Shown here: piece by piece, positions 1 through 6,136 of the stretch
How the letters are laid out: every line of letters starts with the position of its first letter
How positions within the stretch are numbered: position 1 is the stretch's first letter
IMG/VR virus record: IMGVR_UViG_3300037264_000605
Span: 1 to 30,725 of that record
Reading direction: 5' to 3' (one strand)
From: a virus
Length of the DNA stretch: 30,725 nucleotides
Notes under the pieces: model-generated
Database searches by the model: none
Seen by the model: only the letters and a program-made list of their open reading frames with translations
What the model was told of the DNA's origin: nothing
Made by a program: the position numbers and the translations under genes

Positions 1-360
1 CGCTACGACGCCTACTTGCGTGAAACCGCAACGCAGAAACGCGCCGCCGTCATCGCGGCGTATGAGGCGAAGTGCGCCCAGGTCGAGGAGGAGCATGAGC
101 GGCGAATGGAAACGATTGCTATGTGCGCCCAGCTACAAGGCGAGCTTCGGCTAGCTGAGGCCGAGCGGAAGAGGGCGTGCGACTTTCAGGACGAGGCTGT
201 TCGCTTGATGAAGGACCGAGACAGGCTCGCTGCGGTGGTGGAGAAGGCGAGGACGTGGCTTCGTGGTGGAATCGGCGAGACCACAGACGACCTCCACGCC
301 ATCCTCACCGAGCAGGCTGCGGAGGATGCAGACCGCGCCGCAGCGAGGGGGGAGAAGTGA
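1..360 (+). CDS. Coiled-coil hypothetical protein, 5' partial
   Basis: The frame is open from the first base, so the true start probably lies upstream; a TTG at 16 is the first start-like codon inside the window. The visible product is about 119 residues, rich in Ala, Glu, Arg and Lys, with long helical stretches of alternating charged residues that suggest a coiled coil. It ends in a Lys-rich tail at the TGA at 358. The next gene begins at a GTG overlapping this stop (GTGA, 357-360), so the two are probably translationally coupled. No family was recognised. Position at the head of a replication region suggests an early phage gene, but this is inference. Confidence 0.7.
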   Translation, partial: RYDAYLRETATQKRAAVIAAYEAKCAQVEEEHERRMETIAMCAQLQGELRLAEAERKRACDFQDEAVRLMKDRDRLAAVVEKARTWLRGGIGETTDDLHAILTEQAAEDADRAAARGEK

Positions 361-689
361 GCCGGATGCAACGCGACAAAGGCCGACGCGGAGAGTTGGA
401 AGTGCTGTCCCGCCTCAACGCCATCGGCGGTGATGGAGTCCTCAACTACGGCCAAGAAGAACTCTCCGGCGCTGACGGCGACGTGCAGACCGTATTCGGC
501 CAGTACGAAGTGAAAAGGCGCGCATCGTTCCCGTCCTGGCTCGACCTCGCCGAGAACGTCAGAGGCGTGTATTGCCGAAGAGACCGTGGAGAGTGGATGG
601 TCCTCGTTAGGGCCACGGACTACGAGCTGCTGCTGCGCGCTAACCGGGAGTGGATGATTCACATGTGCGAGTTGGTTAAGGAGGCTTAA
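357..689 (+). CDS. Small PD-(D/E)XK-like nuclease candidate
   Basis: This encodes 110 residues. The GTG start at 357 is preferred because a purine-rich GGGGGGAG (about 347-354) lies just upstream; ATG 366 is the alternative, with longer spacing. The N-terminus is basic and then has Glu13 in a helix (GELEVL), an Asp at about 42 and a Glu51-x-Lys53 pair (YEVKRR). This order resembles the E...D...ExK core of PD-(D/E)XK nucleases such as phage resolvase-like endonucleases. The length fits that group. The assignment rests on motif spacing only; a DNA-binding protein of another fold remains possible. The stop TAA is followed directly by the ATG of the next reading frame. Confidence 0.6.
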   Translation: MSRMQRDKGRRGELEVLSRLNAIGGDGVLNYGQEELSGADGDVQTVFGQYEVKRRASFPSWLDLAENVRGVYCRRDRGEWMVLVRATDYELLLRANREWMIHMCELVKEA

Positions 690-773
690 ATGCCGACGCT
701 AGGCCAAACCGTCGAGATGGACTTCGCAGACCCGGAGGACTCGATACGCCGGCCGCACGATGAAGCACGATGA
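690..773 (+). pseudogene. 5' fragment of a small phage gene interrupted by a tandem repeat
   Basis: The ATG at 690 directly follows the TAA of the upstream gene, and GGAGG-like purines (680-684) give a ribosome binding site. The frame encodes 27 residues (starting MPTLGQTVEMDFADPED) and then stops at TGA 771, inside a 10-bp tandem repeat. Removing two repeat units (20 bp) joins this frame to the downstream frame (770-1036) and gives one protein of about 108 residues. This is therefore read as the 5' part of a broken gene. It could also act as a short leader whose stop overlaps the restart ATG at 770 (ATGA), coupling the two pieces. Confidence 0.6.
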
Positions 774-792
774 AGCACGATGAAGCACGATG
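755..792 (+). repeat. 10-bp tandem repeat, 3.8 copies
   Basis: The unit GCACGATGAA occurs at 755-764, 765-774 and 775-784, followed by a partial copy at 785-792. The copies are identical. Because the unit is not a multiple of three, ATG codons fall in all three frames (760, 770, 780, 790) and a TGA falls in the frame of the upstream piece at 771. Only the version two units shorter gives a continuous frame. Slipped-strand expansion is the simple explanation; an assembly error is possible. Confidence 0.9.
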
Positions 793-1036
793 CGAGCGGG
801 TTCTCTGGTGGCACGTCCTCGATCAAGCGTTCAACGACGCGCTAACGAGTACGTCATCGCAGCTCGCCGCGACTTCTCGAGCATGGTTCGCCGACGATTC
901 AACGTGCGTTGGGTCGCTCCGGTGGGTCATCTACGCCACTGGGCTCGACGTCAAAGTGGCGGACGTCAGACGGCGCCTGCTACAAGGCGAGAAGTGGAGC
1001 GGCATTAGGTATCAACGCTTCGTCGGGCGACGATAG
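770..1036 (+). CDS. Small phage protein, 3' part of a repeat-split gene
   Basis: This encodes 88 residues from ATG 770, which overlaps the upstream stop as ATGA and lies in the tandem repeat. The sequence has a helical region with an aromatic pair (RVLWWHVLDQAF), then AWF and a stretch SLRWVIYATGLDVKVADVRR. An AWF...F/L-x-W-V...LGLD...VR pattern is familiar in small uncharacterised phage proteins encoded near replication and packaging genes, where it is usually one continuous protein of about 100 residues. The residues supplied by the repeat (KHDEAR) also match what the upstream frame would supply. Function unknown. It may be expressed by reinitiation or may be a decaying remnant. Confidence 0.6.
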   Translation: MKHDEARCERVLWWHVLDQAFNDALTSTSSQLAATSRAWFADDSTCVGSLRWVIYATGLDVKVADVRRRLLQGEKWSGIRYQRFVGRR

Positions 1037-1750
1037 GTGCTTACCGCGGAATCTGAATCTGGTGAGCGCCTCGCCGCAACACCGAAAGCGTCGGGCCGCT
1101 GTCCGATGTGCCAATCGCCAATGACTCCAAAGTGCGGAGGGATCGTCATCTGGCATTGGTCGCACCGCGCCGATCACACTGAATGCGACGACTGGCACGC
1201 CGTCGAAACCGAGTGGCATCGGGAATGGAAATCGCTATTCCCGTTGGATAGCCAAGAGGTTGTCCTCGAGAAGCGCAGCAAGAAGCATCGCGCCGACGTG
1301 CTGTTGCATCGCGAACTGGTGATCGAATTCCAGCACTCTCCAATCACGATCGCGGACGTTAAGGCTCGCGAGTCGTTCTACGGCCGACGCATGGTGTGGG
1401 TGTTTAACTGTCGCGACGCATTCAAGGATGGACGGCTAACGTTGTCGGACCACGGTGAATACAAGACGTTCCGGTGGACGCATCCCAAGCGGACGCCGCA
1501 ACGATGCGAGCGACCGACATTCTTCGATCTTGGCGGCGCGGGCGTCCTCGATGTAAGGAAACTCCACGGCGACACACGGATAGGTGGATGGGGTTACCTG
1601 CGGACAAAGGCCGACTTCGTGAACGCGATGACCCTGGCGAATCCGAGAGGGTGGATGGAGATGTTGTACCGAGGACCAGAGGCCTTCATTGATCCTTTTG
1701 ATGCCGCCAAAGATCTCGATTCGCCGCAGTGGGCTCCGGGTTTACCGTGA
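1037..1750 (+). CDS. CoiA-like putative nuclease
   Basis: This encodes 237 residues starting at GTG 1037, directly after the TAG of the previous frame. The N-terminal part has a zinc-ribbon-like CPMC (Cys22, Cys25) and then WHWSH (His40, His43), as in CoiA-family proteins whose N-terminus reads CPxC...HFAH. This is followed by EVVLEKRSKKHRADVLL (Asp87) and VIEFQHSPI (Glu97, Gln99), which match the nuclease-like core of CoiA (D...ExQ). CoiA was named for a role in competence in Gram-positive bacteria; phage members are probably DNA-processing nucleases. The C-terminal 130 residues (WVFNCRDAF onward, Trp and Gly rich) were not recognised. An intergenic leader follows before the replication gene. 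Confidence 0.75.
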   Translation: MLTAESESGERLAATPKASGRCPMCQSPMTPKCGGIVIWHWSHRADHTECDDWHAVETEWHREWKSLFPLDSQEVVLEKRSKKHRADVLLHRELVIEFQHSPITIADVKARESFYGRRMVWVFNCRDAFKDGRLTLSDHGEYKTFRWTHPKRTPQRCERPTFFDLGGAGVLDVRKLHGDTRIGGWGYLRTKADFVNAMTLANPRGWMEMLYRGPEAFIDPFDAAKDLDSPQWAPGLP

Positions 1751-1845
1751 GACAATGGGGCCGCTCTTAGCGGAGCGATCCCGGTGAGGCTCGGGGGTGG
1801 CCTGGACAGCGCCCCCGAGCCGAACCACTGTCCAGGGGGTAGCGT
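1751..1845 (+). promoter_or_regulatory. Structured leader with potential pseudoknot at the ribosome binding site
   Basis: The 95-nt gap before the replication gene is dominated by self-complementarity. A 5-bp triloop hairpin lies at 1761-1765/1769-1773. A perfect 10-bp stem pairs GGCTCGGGGG (1788-1797) with CCCCCGAGCC (1812-1821). Its 14-nt loop contains CCTGGACAG (1801-1809), which is perfectly complementary to CTGTCCAGG (1828-1836). The two stems interlock in H-type pseudoknot order. The second 3' strand overlaps the Shine-Dalgarno AGGGGG (1834-1839), six bases before ATG 1846. No T-tract follows, so an intrinsic terminator is unlikely. It could act on RNA (translation control) or as a protein-binding DNA site. 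Confidence 0.65.
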
Positions 1846-2661
1846 ATGGCACGCGTCAATGTCGATCAGAAGGCTCTCACTGACCCAAGGTTCTACCGGT
1901 TAGGAATCGATCTTGGGGCCGAGCCCGAGGTCGCCCACGCGGTCGGGCTCTATACCATGATCCTGGTATGGTCTGAGTGTATCCAACGCGTCGTCTACGT
2001 TCTCGACGGCTGGGTACTCCAATCGATAACCAAGAAAACCAACGGGCACGAGATTCTGCTCTCCGCGGACCTCGTTGTAAAACTAGCGAACGACCGTTTT
2101 CGCGTGAGAGGCGCACGTGAACGATGCTTATATATGAAGGAAGCGCAGGAAAGAGCGCGAGTTAACGGCCAAAAAGGAGGTAGACCAAGAAAACCAACGT
2201 TGGTTTCTACAGAAACCAAAGTCGAAAGCTCTTCTCTTACTCTTACTCCTACTCTTAGTACTTCTGAGTCTGAGGTAGTTTCCAAGGCTTCTACTACCAC
2301 GCTAACAGTTGTCGATTCGCCAAAAAACGGCGAAGTCGACGGCGCGCTCGTCCGTATCCCCAAGAAGCCACCCGGAACCCGAGCCAAGAAAAGCCCACTC
2401 GTGAACGGGGCGCGCGTCGAGCGGATGCAGGAAGATTTCATGAAGCTTTACGAGTTCTATCCACGCCACGTAGGACGTGACGCAGCGTGGCGGGCTTTCG
2501 TGAAGCTCGACCCCGACCTCGAGACGCTACAGGCCATAGTCGCCGACGTCAAGAAACGCACGGACGCCGGGGACTGGATGCCCGACGACCCCGAGCGCGT
2601 CCAGTACATCCCCCACATGAGCACGTACCTGAACCAACGGAGGTGGACCGATGAGGCGTAG
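1846..2661 (+). CDS. Phage replication initiator / replisome organizer-like protein
   Basis: This encodes 271 residues from ATG 1846 with AGGGGG six bases upstream. The N-terminal 100 residues (KALTDPRFYRLG, then AVGLYTMILVW) resemble the winged-helix N-terminal domain of phage replisome organizers. A basic NGQKGGRPRKP motif at about 107-117 is common in these proteins. Residues about 118-165 are a Ser/Thr-rich linker. The C-terminal region (FMKLYEFYPRHVGRDAAWRAF, then IPHMSTYLNQRRW) matches the YPR...A...F...yIP...TyLN..RW pattern at the C-terminus of many phage replication proteins. It probably binds the phage origin and recruits helicase-loading factors. The linker DNA has lower GC than its surroundings and carries origin-like repeats (separate entry). 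The next gene overlaps its 3' end by 11 bases. Confidence 0.75.
   Translation: MARVNVDQKALTDPRFYRLGIDLGAEPEVAHAVGLYTMILVWSECIQRVVYVLDGWVLQSITKKTNGHEILLSADLVVKLANDRFRVRGARERCLYMKEAQERARVNGQKGGRPRKPTLVSTETKVESSSLTLTPTLSTSESEVVSKASTTTLTVVDSPKNGEVDGALVRIPKKPPGTRAKKSPLVNGARVERMQEDFMKLYEFYPRHVGRDAAWRAFVKLDPDLETLQAIVADVKKRTDAGDWMPDDPERVQYIPHMSTYLNQRRWTDEA
2029..2300 (+). other. Candidate replication origin inside the replication gene
   Basis: ACCAAGAAAACCAACG occurs exactly at 2029-2044 and 2184-2199 but in different reading frames (TKKTN versus PRKPT), so the identity is not explained by protein conservation. The second copy runs into a 16-bp perfect palindrome, AAACCAACGTTGGTTT (2191-2206). TTGGTTTCT (2200-2208) is repeated inverted as AGAAACCAA (2211-2219). 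A partial match, AACCAACGG, is at 2632-2640. The next 80 bases are pyrimidine-rich with CTTACT repeats. G+C counted by hand over 2181-2300 is 50 of 120 bases, well below the surroundings. Lambda-type origins lie inside the initiator gene with iterons followed by an AT-rich unwinding region, and this layout is similar. Confidence 0.5.
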
Positions 2662-2944
2662 CCTGGTTGTCCTCAGCGACCTATCGCGCGTATCGGCAGA
2701 CGACCTACTGCGCCGGCTGATGGAAGCTCGAGCCGGAAACCTCGCACGACCCGACTACGAGGAACCCACGTTCAAGTGCCCCGCATGCTGCGACACCGGG
2801 TTCCTAACCAGTAGGCACCAGAACGGACTGGTGTACGGATCAAAGTGCTCGTGCCTCTTGGCCGAAATAGCCAAGAAACCAAAGAGGCAACTCAAACTAC
2901 GTGGCCGCCAGAATGTCGATGACGACGGGATGCCGGTCTTTTGA
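2651..2944 (+). CDS. Zinc-ribbon hypothetical protein next to the replication gene
   Basis: This encodes 97 residues from ATG 2651, with GGAGG at 2639-2643. It overlaps the replication gene by 11 bases, so the two are probably co-translated. The central part has KCPACCDTGF (Cys pair) and later SKCSCLL (Cys-x-Cys), a CxxC...CxC arrangement typical of a small zinc ribbon. A similar Cys pattern (CPxCxGxG...CxC) occurs at the N-terminus of DnaC-like helicase loaders and in DnaJ-type zinc domains, but no ATPase domain follows here. The C-terminus is Lys/Arg-rich. A replication accessory role is plausible from context only. The next gene starts at TTG 2941, overlapping this stop. Confidence 0.7.
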   Translation: MRRSLVVLSDLSRVSADDLLRRLMEARAGNLARPDYEEPTFKCPACCDTGFLTSRHQNGLVYGSKCSCLLAEIAKKPKRQLKLRGRQNVDDDGMPVF

Positions 2945-3216
2945 CCCAACCCACCCCCATCGAACCACCCATATCCACCCGCGAGTTGGCCCAGCACCTG
3001 CGGCGGATGATGGAACTCGCTGGCGAGACCCCGCATGGCCTCGCTGCGCGCCTGGGCGTCTCTGTGGCGACGATCGACGCCTGGCTCTACGGACGGCACC
3101 TGGAAAAGGTCGCGACGATCCTGGGGGCGTTTGAGGCCCTTGGGTGCGTGGTGAAGATTCTGCCCATGACAAAACGTCCGGACACCCCTTGCGTTCTGAG
3201 GAAAACGCATATGTAA
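2941..3216 (+). CDS. Small helix-turn-helix DNA-binding protein
   Basis: This encodes 91 residues if started at TTG 2941, which overlaps the previous stop; an ATG pair at 3007/3010 would give about 70 residues, and the start is uncertain. The segment ETPHGLAARLGVSVATIDAWLYG reads as an XRE/Cro-type helix-turn-helix: a helix with Leu-Ala-x-x-Leu-Gly-Val-Ser, a turn, then a recognition helix with TIDAWLYG. The following helix (ATILGAFEALGCVVKIL) has the shape of a short XRE-family C-terminal part. It may regulate early or late transcription. A terminator-like hairpin follows its stop, so it could be the last gene of the early operon. Targets cannot be inferred. Confidence 0.7.
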   Translation: MTQPTPIEPPISTRELAQHLRRMMELAGETPHGLAARLGVSVATIDAWLYGRHLEKVATILGAFEALGCVVKILPMTKRPDTPCVLRKTHM

Positions 3217-3224
3217 TACGCCCG

Positions 3225-3248
3225 AGCGCACCAACGCGCTTTTGATTT
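3225..3248 (+). terminator. Weak intrinsic terminator candidate
   Basis: AGCGC (3225-3229) and GCGCT (3236-3240) form a 5-bp stem with a six-base loop, followed by TTTGATTTTAT. Stem and T-rich tail have the order of a Rho-independent terminator, although the stem is short and the tail is interrupted. It lies between the HTH gene and the methyltransferase gene, in the only sizeable gap in this part. A second short stem, GCGTT/AACGC at 3191-3195/3204-3208, lies just inside the HTH gene. Confidence 0.4.
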
Positions 3249-3263
3249 TATCGCGGGGTGGCG

Positions 3264-4562
3264 ATGGACGTCGTGGAAGTCAGCGTCTCCGACCTCGCCA
3301 CAATGGGCGCGCCGTACAACCCCCGACGCATCGACGATCACGACATGGACGCCCTACGGCGATCCCTGCGGTACTTCGGCACCGTGGAGCCGATTGTCGT
3401 CAATCGCCGTTCTGGGCGCATCGTCGGCGGCCACCAACGGGTCAAGGCGGCTCAGGCCGAGTCGATGGCGTCCCTACCGGTGGTCTACGTCGACCTCGAT
3501 GACCCATCCGAGAAGCAGCTCAACATCGCGCTGAACCGCATCCACGGCGAATGGGAGCCGGAGCTACTCTCGAGCCTACTGCGCGAGCTCGAGGCGGAAG
3601 GCGCAGACCTGGCGCTCACGGGGTTCGCGGATTTGGAGTTGACGAGACTGTTAGCCTTGGCGAATGAGGGGATGACTGATCCCGACGAAGTGCCACCTCT
3701 CGATGTTGTGACACACGCGCGGACGGGTGACGTTATTCTGATGGGTGGTCACCGACTTGTTTGTGGCGATTCGACTGACACTGCGGTTATAGAATCGGCG
3801 TGCTGCGATCGACGTGCGATGTTAGTGGTGACGTCTCCGCCCTACAACTGCGGCATCGACTACGACGTCCACGACGACTCGATGAGTCCCGACAAATACC
3901 TCGAGCTCATCCGTAGAGTCGCCGCAGCGGTTGTCGATCACTGCCTCGATGATGGCGGCGTGTGCGCCTGGAACGTAGGCGTCACCCCGAAGACAATGCA
4001 CACAAGGCACGCCGCGATTCTCGAGGGCGTCGGGCTCAAATATCTGCGCCAGATCGTGTGGCGTAAGTCCGGCGTCGCATATCCGATCTGGCAGTTCACG
4101 ACGGCTGAATGCAAGGCGCGACGATACACGCCGAACTATCAGCATGAAATCGTTTTCCTGTTCTCGAAGGGTGACGTATCTGAGGGTCAGCCTGGATCAT
4201 CGCAGCCAGACGACGATCTGTACTGCGACGTATGGGACATCGTACAAAGTCAGGCGACGGTGGGCCTCAAGATTGCTGTTAGGAAAGGCTCGAATTCCAT
4301 GACTCACGGATCGCACAATATTGCGAGCCATCCGGCGGCGTTCCCAGTGCAGGTGCCGTCGGGAGTGATACGTCACATGGCGGCAAAGGGTGATCTGGTT
4401 TTCGATCCATTCGCCGGATCTGGTTCATCGTTGATTGCCTGCGAGATTCTGGGCCGCACGTTCGCAGGTGTTGAGATGTCGCCCGCTTACTGCGACGTGA
4501 TCGTCAAACGCTGGCAGGACTTCACAGGCAAGAAGGCCGAAGGGTGGCGAGGCAATGCCTAG
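3264..4562 (+). CDS. ParB-like domain fused to N4/N6 DNA methyltransferase
   Basis: This encodes 432 residues. ATG 3264 is chosen because GGGG (3254-3257) is well spaced; GTG 3258 in the same frame has no ribosome binding site. Residues 1-110 are a ParB/sulfiredoxin-like domain (NPRR near 19, then IVGGHQR with GGHQR at 55-59). A linker leads to a beta-class DNA methyltransferase: TSPPYN (190-195) is the catalytic motif IV and DPFAGSG (381-387) is the AdoMet-binding motif I, in the permuted order typical of the beta class. SPPY is common in N4-cytosine enzymes but also occurs in N6-adenine ones. This fusion is widespread in phages and usually lacks a partner restriction enzyme; it probably protects phage DNA. 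It sits just upstream of the packaging genes and overlaps the next gene by 8 bases. Confidence 0.9.
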   Translation: MDVVEVSVSDLATMGAPYNPRRIDDHDMDALRRSLRYFGTVEPIVVNRRSGRIVGGHQRVKAAQAESMASLPVVYVDLDDPSEKQLNIALNRIHGEWEPELLSSLLRELEAEGADLALTGFADLELTRLLALANEGMTDPDEVPPLDVVTHARTGDVILMGGHRLVCGDSTDTAVIESACCDRRAMLVVTSPPYNCGIDYDVHDDSMSPDKYLELIRRVAAAVVDHCLDDGGVCAWNVGVTPKTMHTRHAAILEGVGLKYLRQIVWRKSGVAYPIWQFTTAECKARRYTPNYQHEIVFLFSKGDVSEGQPGSSQPDDDLYCDVWDIVQSQATVGLKIAVRKGSNSMTHGSHNIASHPAAFPVQVPSGVIRHMAAKGDLVFDPFAGSGSSLIACEILGRTFAGVEMSPAYCDVIVKRWQDFTGKKAEGWRGNA

Positions 4563-4920
4563 TGGCGGGCGTCGGGCTAAGTCTGGACGGAAGCAGACCG
4601 TCAGCGGTGGGCGTGAGTGGGTGCGAGATATCGTTGACGAGCCCGAGCGCCGGCAGCGGTTCATCAACGCCCTCGACGCCGCCCTTGTCGGATGGGCTAG
4701 AAGCAAGAATCCATCCGAGGCAGCCGGCGCAGCGGTCACGGCGTATCTCCGAGCGTTCGAACACGGCTACGGCCGCCCCCCGCAAGCCCTCGACGTCAAA
4801 GTCGCGAACGACGCCTTCCTCGAGTTCCGCATCCTCGACGCAACCGGAGCCGACTTCGCGTTTGGCATCGGCGATCTACCTACCCGCTCTGTACCCCTAC
4901 CAACGCAGGCTACTGAATGA
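4555..4920 (+). CDS. Small terminase subunit candidate
   Basis: This encodes 121 residues from ATG 4555, overlapping the methyltransferase stop. The N-terminus is short, basic and glycine-rich (MPSGGRRAKSGRK), as often seen in small terminase subunits. It is followed by helices (RRQRFINALDAALVGWARS, then EAAGAAVTAYLRAFEHGYG). The C-terminal tail, from FRILDATG, is not recognised. Position directly before the large terminase and a length near 120 residues support a small terminase, which recognises phage DNA for packaging, but there is no diagnostic motif. Its last 59 bases are read in another frame by the probable start of the large terminase. A generic hypothetical protein is the alternative. 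Confidence 0.6.
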   Translation: MPSGGRRAKSGRKQTVSGGREWVRDIVDEPERRQRFINALDAALVGWARSKNPSEAAGAAVTAYLRAFEHGYGRPPQALDVKVANDAFLEFRILDATGADFAFGIGDLPTRSVPLPTQATE

Positions 4921-6136
4921 CCCGGCGCGCGATGCTTGTACGGTCAGTGCTACCCAGGTCGGGAAGACCTACGCCCTCGCGGTGTGGATCGTGGTCATGG
5001 CGATGACGAGGGGATCGAAGGTTCATCCGTGGTGGTGGATCGCCCCGACGTTTTCGCAGATCGCGCAAGGGTTCAAGCTCGCTCTGGCGTTCGCGTCCAG
5101 CGCGGGCATGGTTCAGGCGTCGACCGTGTCGCCGTTCCCGATCATCAAACTCGTCAACGGGGCAACGATCGAGTTTAGGTCCTGGGAGCGGGAACAGAAC
5201 CTCGCGGGCACGACCATCGGCGGCGGGGTTGTCGATGAGGCGGGGCTGCTCACAAACGAAGCGCAGGGGATTATCTCCACGAGACGCTCCGCAACCCTTG
5301 GGCCGCTCCGCTACATCGGCAACCCCGGCGTCGTCGCCGGCCCATTCCGTAGGCTCTGCGCCTTCGGCGAGGAAGCTAAGGTCCCAGGGAGCCAATGGTC
5401 CGGGGTGTTCTCCATCCATCGGTGGACTTGGAAGGACAAGTACGACGCCCTCCTGACGAACGATGCAGGCAAGGCCGCAGCCTACGCCGCATTCATCGAG
5501 CAGGAGCGCCTGAGTCTCCCAGAATATGAGTTCCGTAGGCTCTACGAGGCCGAATGGACGGAAGATGAGGCCGCTGTCTTCCGCAACCTGGATGCCTGCA
5601 TCGATCGAACCGCCGGGCTCCTGGCCTCGACCTCCGATCGTTTCGTCTTGGGGGTCGACGTCGCGCAGTCCGTAGACTACCTCGTCGCGGTAAGCTATGC
5701 TGTCGATGCACGACGGCTTGAGTTGCGCTACCGCGTTCGCGGCATCCCCTACGCGCAGGCAGCCGTGGCGCTCAAGGCGCTCTCGGTCGAGCTAAACGCG
5801 CCACTCGTCGTCGAGGAGAACGGTCCCGGCATCGCCCTGATCCAGGAGCTAGTCCGCCTCGATTGTCCCGTGTTCCCGTTCACAACGACGGCGCAATCGA
5901 AGCAGGAACTCATCATCAACATGGCGGCCGACATCCAGGCCGCACGGTTGAAGCTCGCCGATCACGCGCCCATGCCGCACGAGTTCGCGGTCTACCGCTA
6001 CACGCGCGGTCCCACCGGGCTCTATCGGTACTCGGCCCCGGATGGCGAGCACGATGACACGGTAATGGCCGCGGCCCTCGCGCGCTTCGGCGGAATCCGG
6101 TTCCCATCGGACAACGCCTCTATCGGGTGGCTCTGA
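4862..6136 (+). CDS. terL: Large terminase subunit (ATPase and nuclease)
   Basis: This encodes 424 residues from TTG 4862. The frame is open further upstream, but that part is Ser/Pro-rich and is the shadow of the preceding gene, while homology-like sequence begins at YLPALYPYQRRLL. CTG 4889 is another possible start. The ATPase domain has Walker A SATQVGKT (29-36) and Walker B VVDEA (123-127). The nuclease domain has RNase H-like acidic residues at Asp266 (LGVDVA), Glu318 (LVVEEN) and Asp398/Asp399 (GEHDDT). This is the motor that moves DNA into the prohead and cuts it. The 3' end is TGATG, so the portal ATG at 6136 overlaps the stop and implies coupling. The GGAG at 4846-4849 is rather far from the TTG. 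Confidence 0.95.
   Translation: MASAIYLPALYPYQRRLLNDPARDACTVSATQVGKTYALAVWIVVMAMTRGSKVHPWWWIAPTFSQIAQGFKLALAFASSAGMVQASTVSPFPIIKLVNGATIEFRSWEREQNLAGTTIGGGVVDEAGLLTNEAQGIISTRRSATLGPLRYIGNPGVVAGPFRRLCAFGEEAKVPGSQWSGVFSIHRWTWKDKYDALLTNDAGKAAAYAAFIEQERLSLPEYEFRRLYEAEWTEDEAAVFRNLDACIDRTAGLLASTSDRFVLGVDVAQSVDYLVAVSYAVDARRLELRYRVRGIPYAQAAVALKALSVELNAPLVVEENGPGIALIQELVRLDCPVFPFTTTAQSKQELIINMAADIQAARLKLADHAPMPHEFAVYRYTRGPTGLYRYSAPDGEHDDTVMAAALARFGGIRFPSDNASIGWL

Noticed and set aside
755-792. CRISPR-like or iteron array
   Set aside because: The unit is only 10 bp with no spacers, and it is in-line tandem within a gene; slippage is the simpler explanation.
1788-1836. The leader inverted repeats as an intrinsic terminator of the CoiA-like gene
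   Set aside because: There is no T-tract after the stem, and the sequence runs directly into a Shine-Dalgarno and start codon.
4544-4861. In-frame extension of the large terminase upstream to 4544
   Set aside because: The extension is Ser/Pro-rich, unlike a terminase, and coincides with a plausible coding frame for the upstream gene. Terminase-like sequence starts after 4862.
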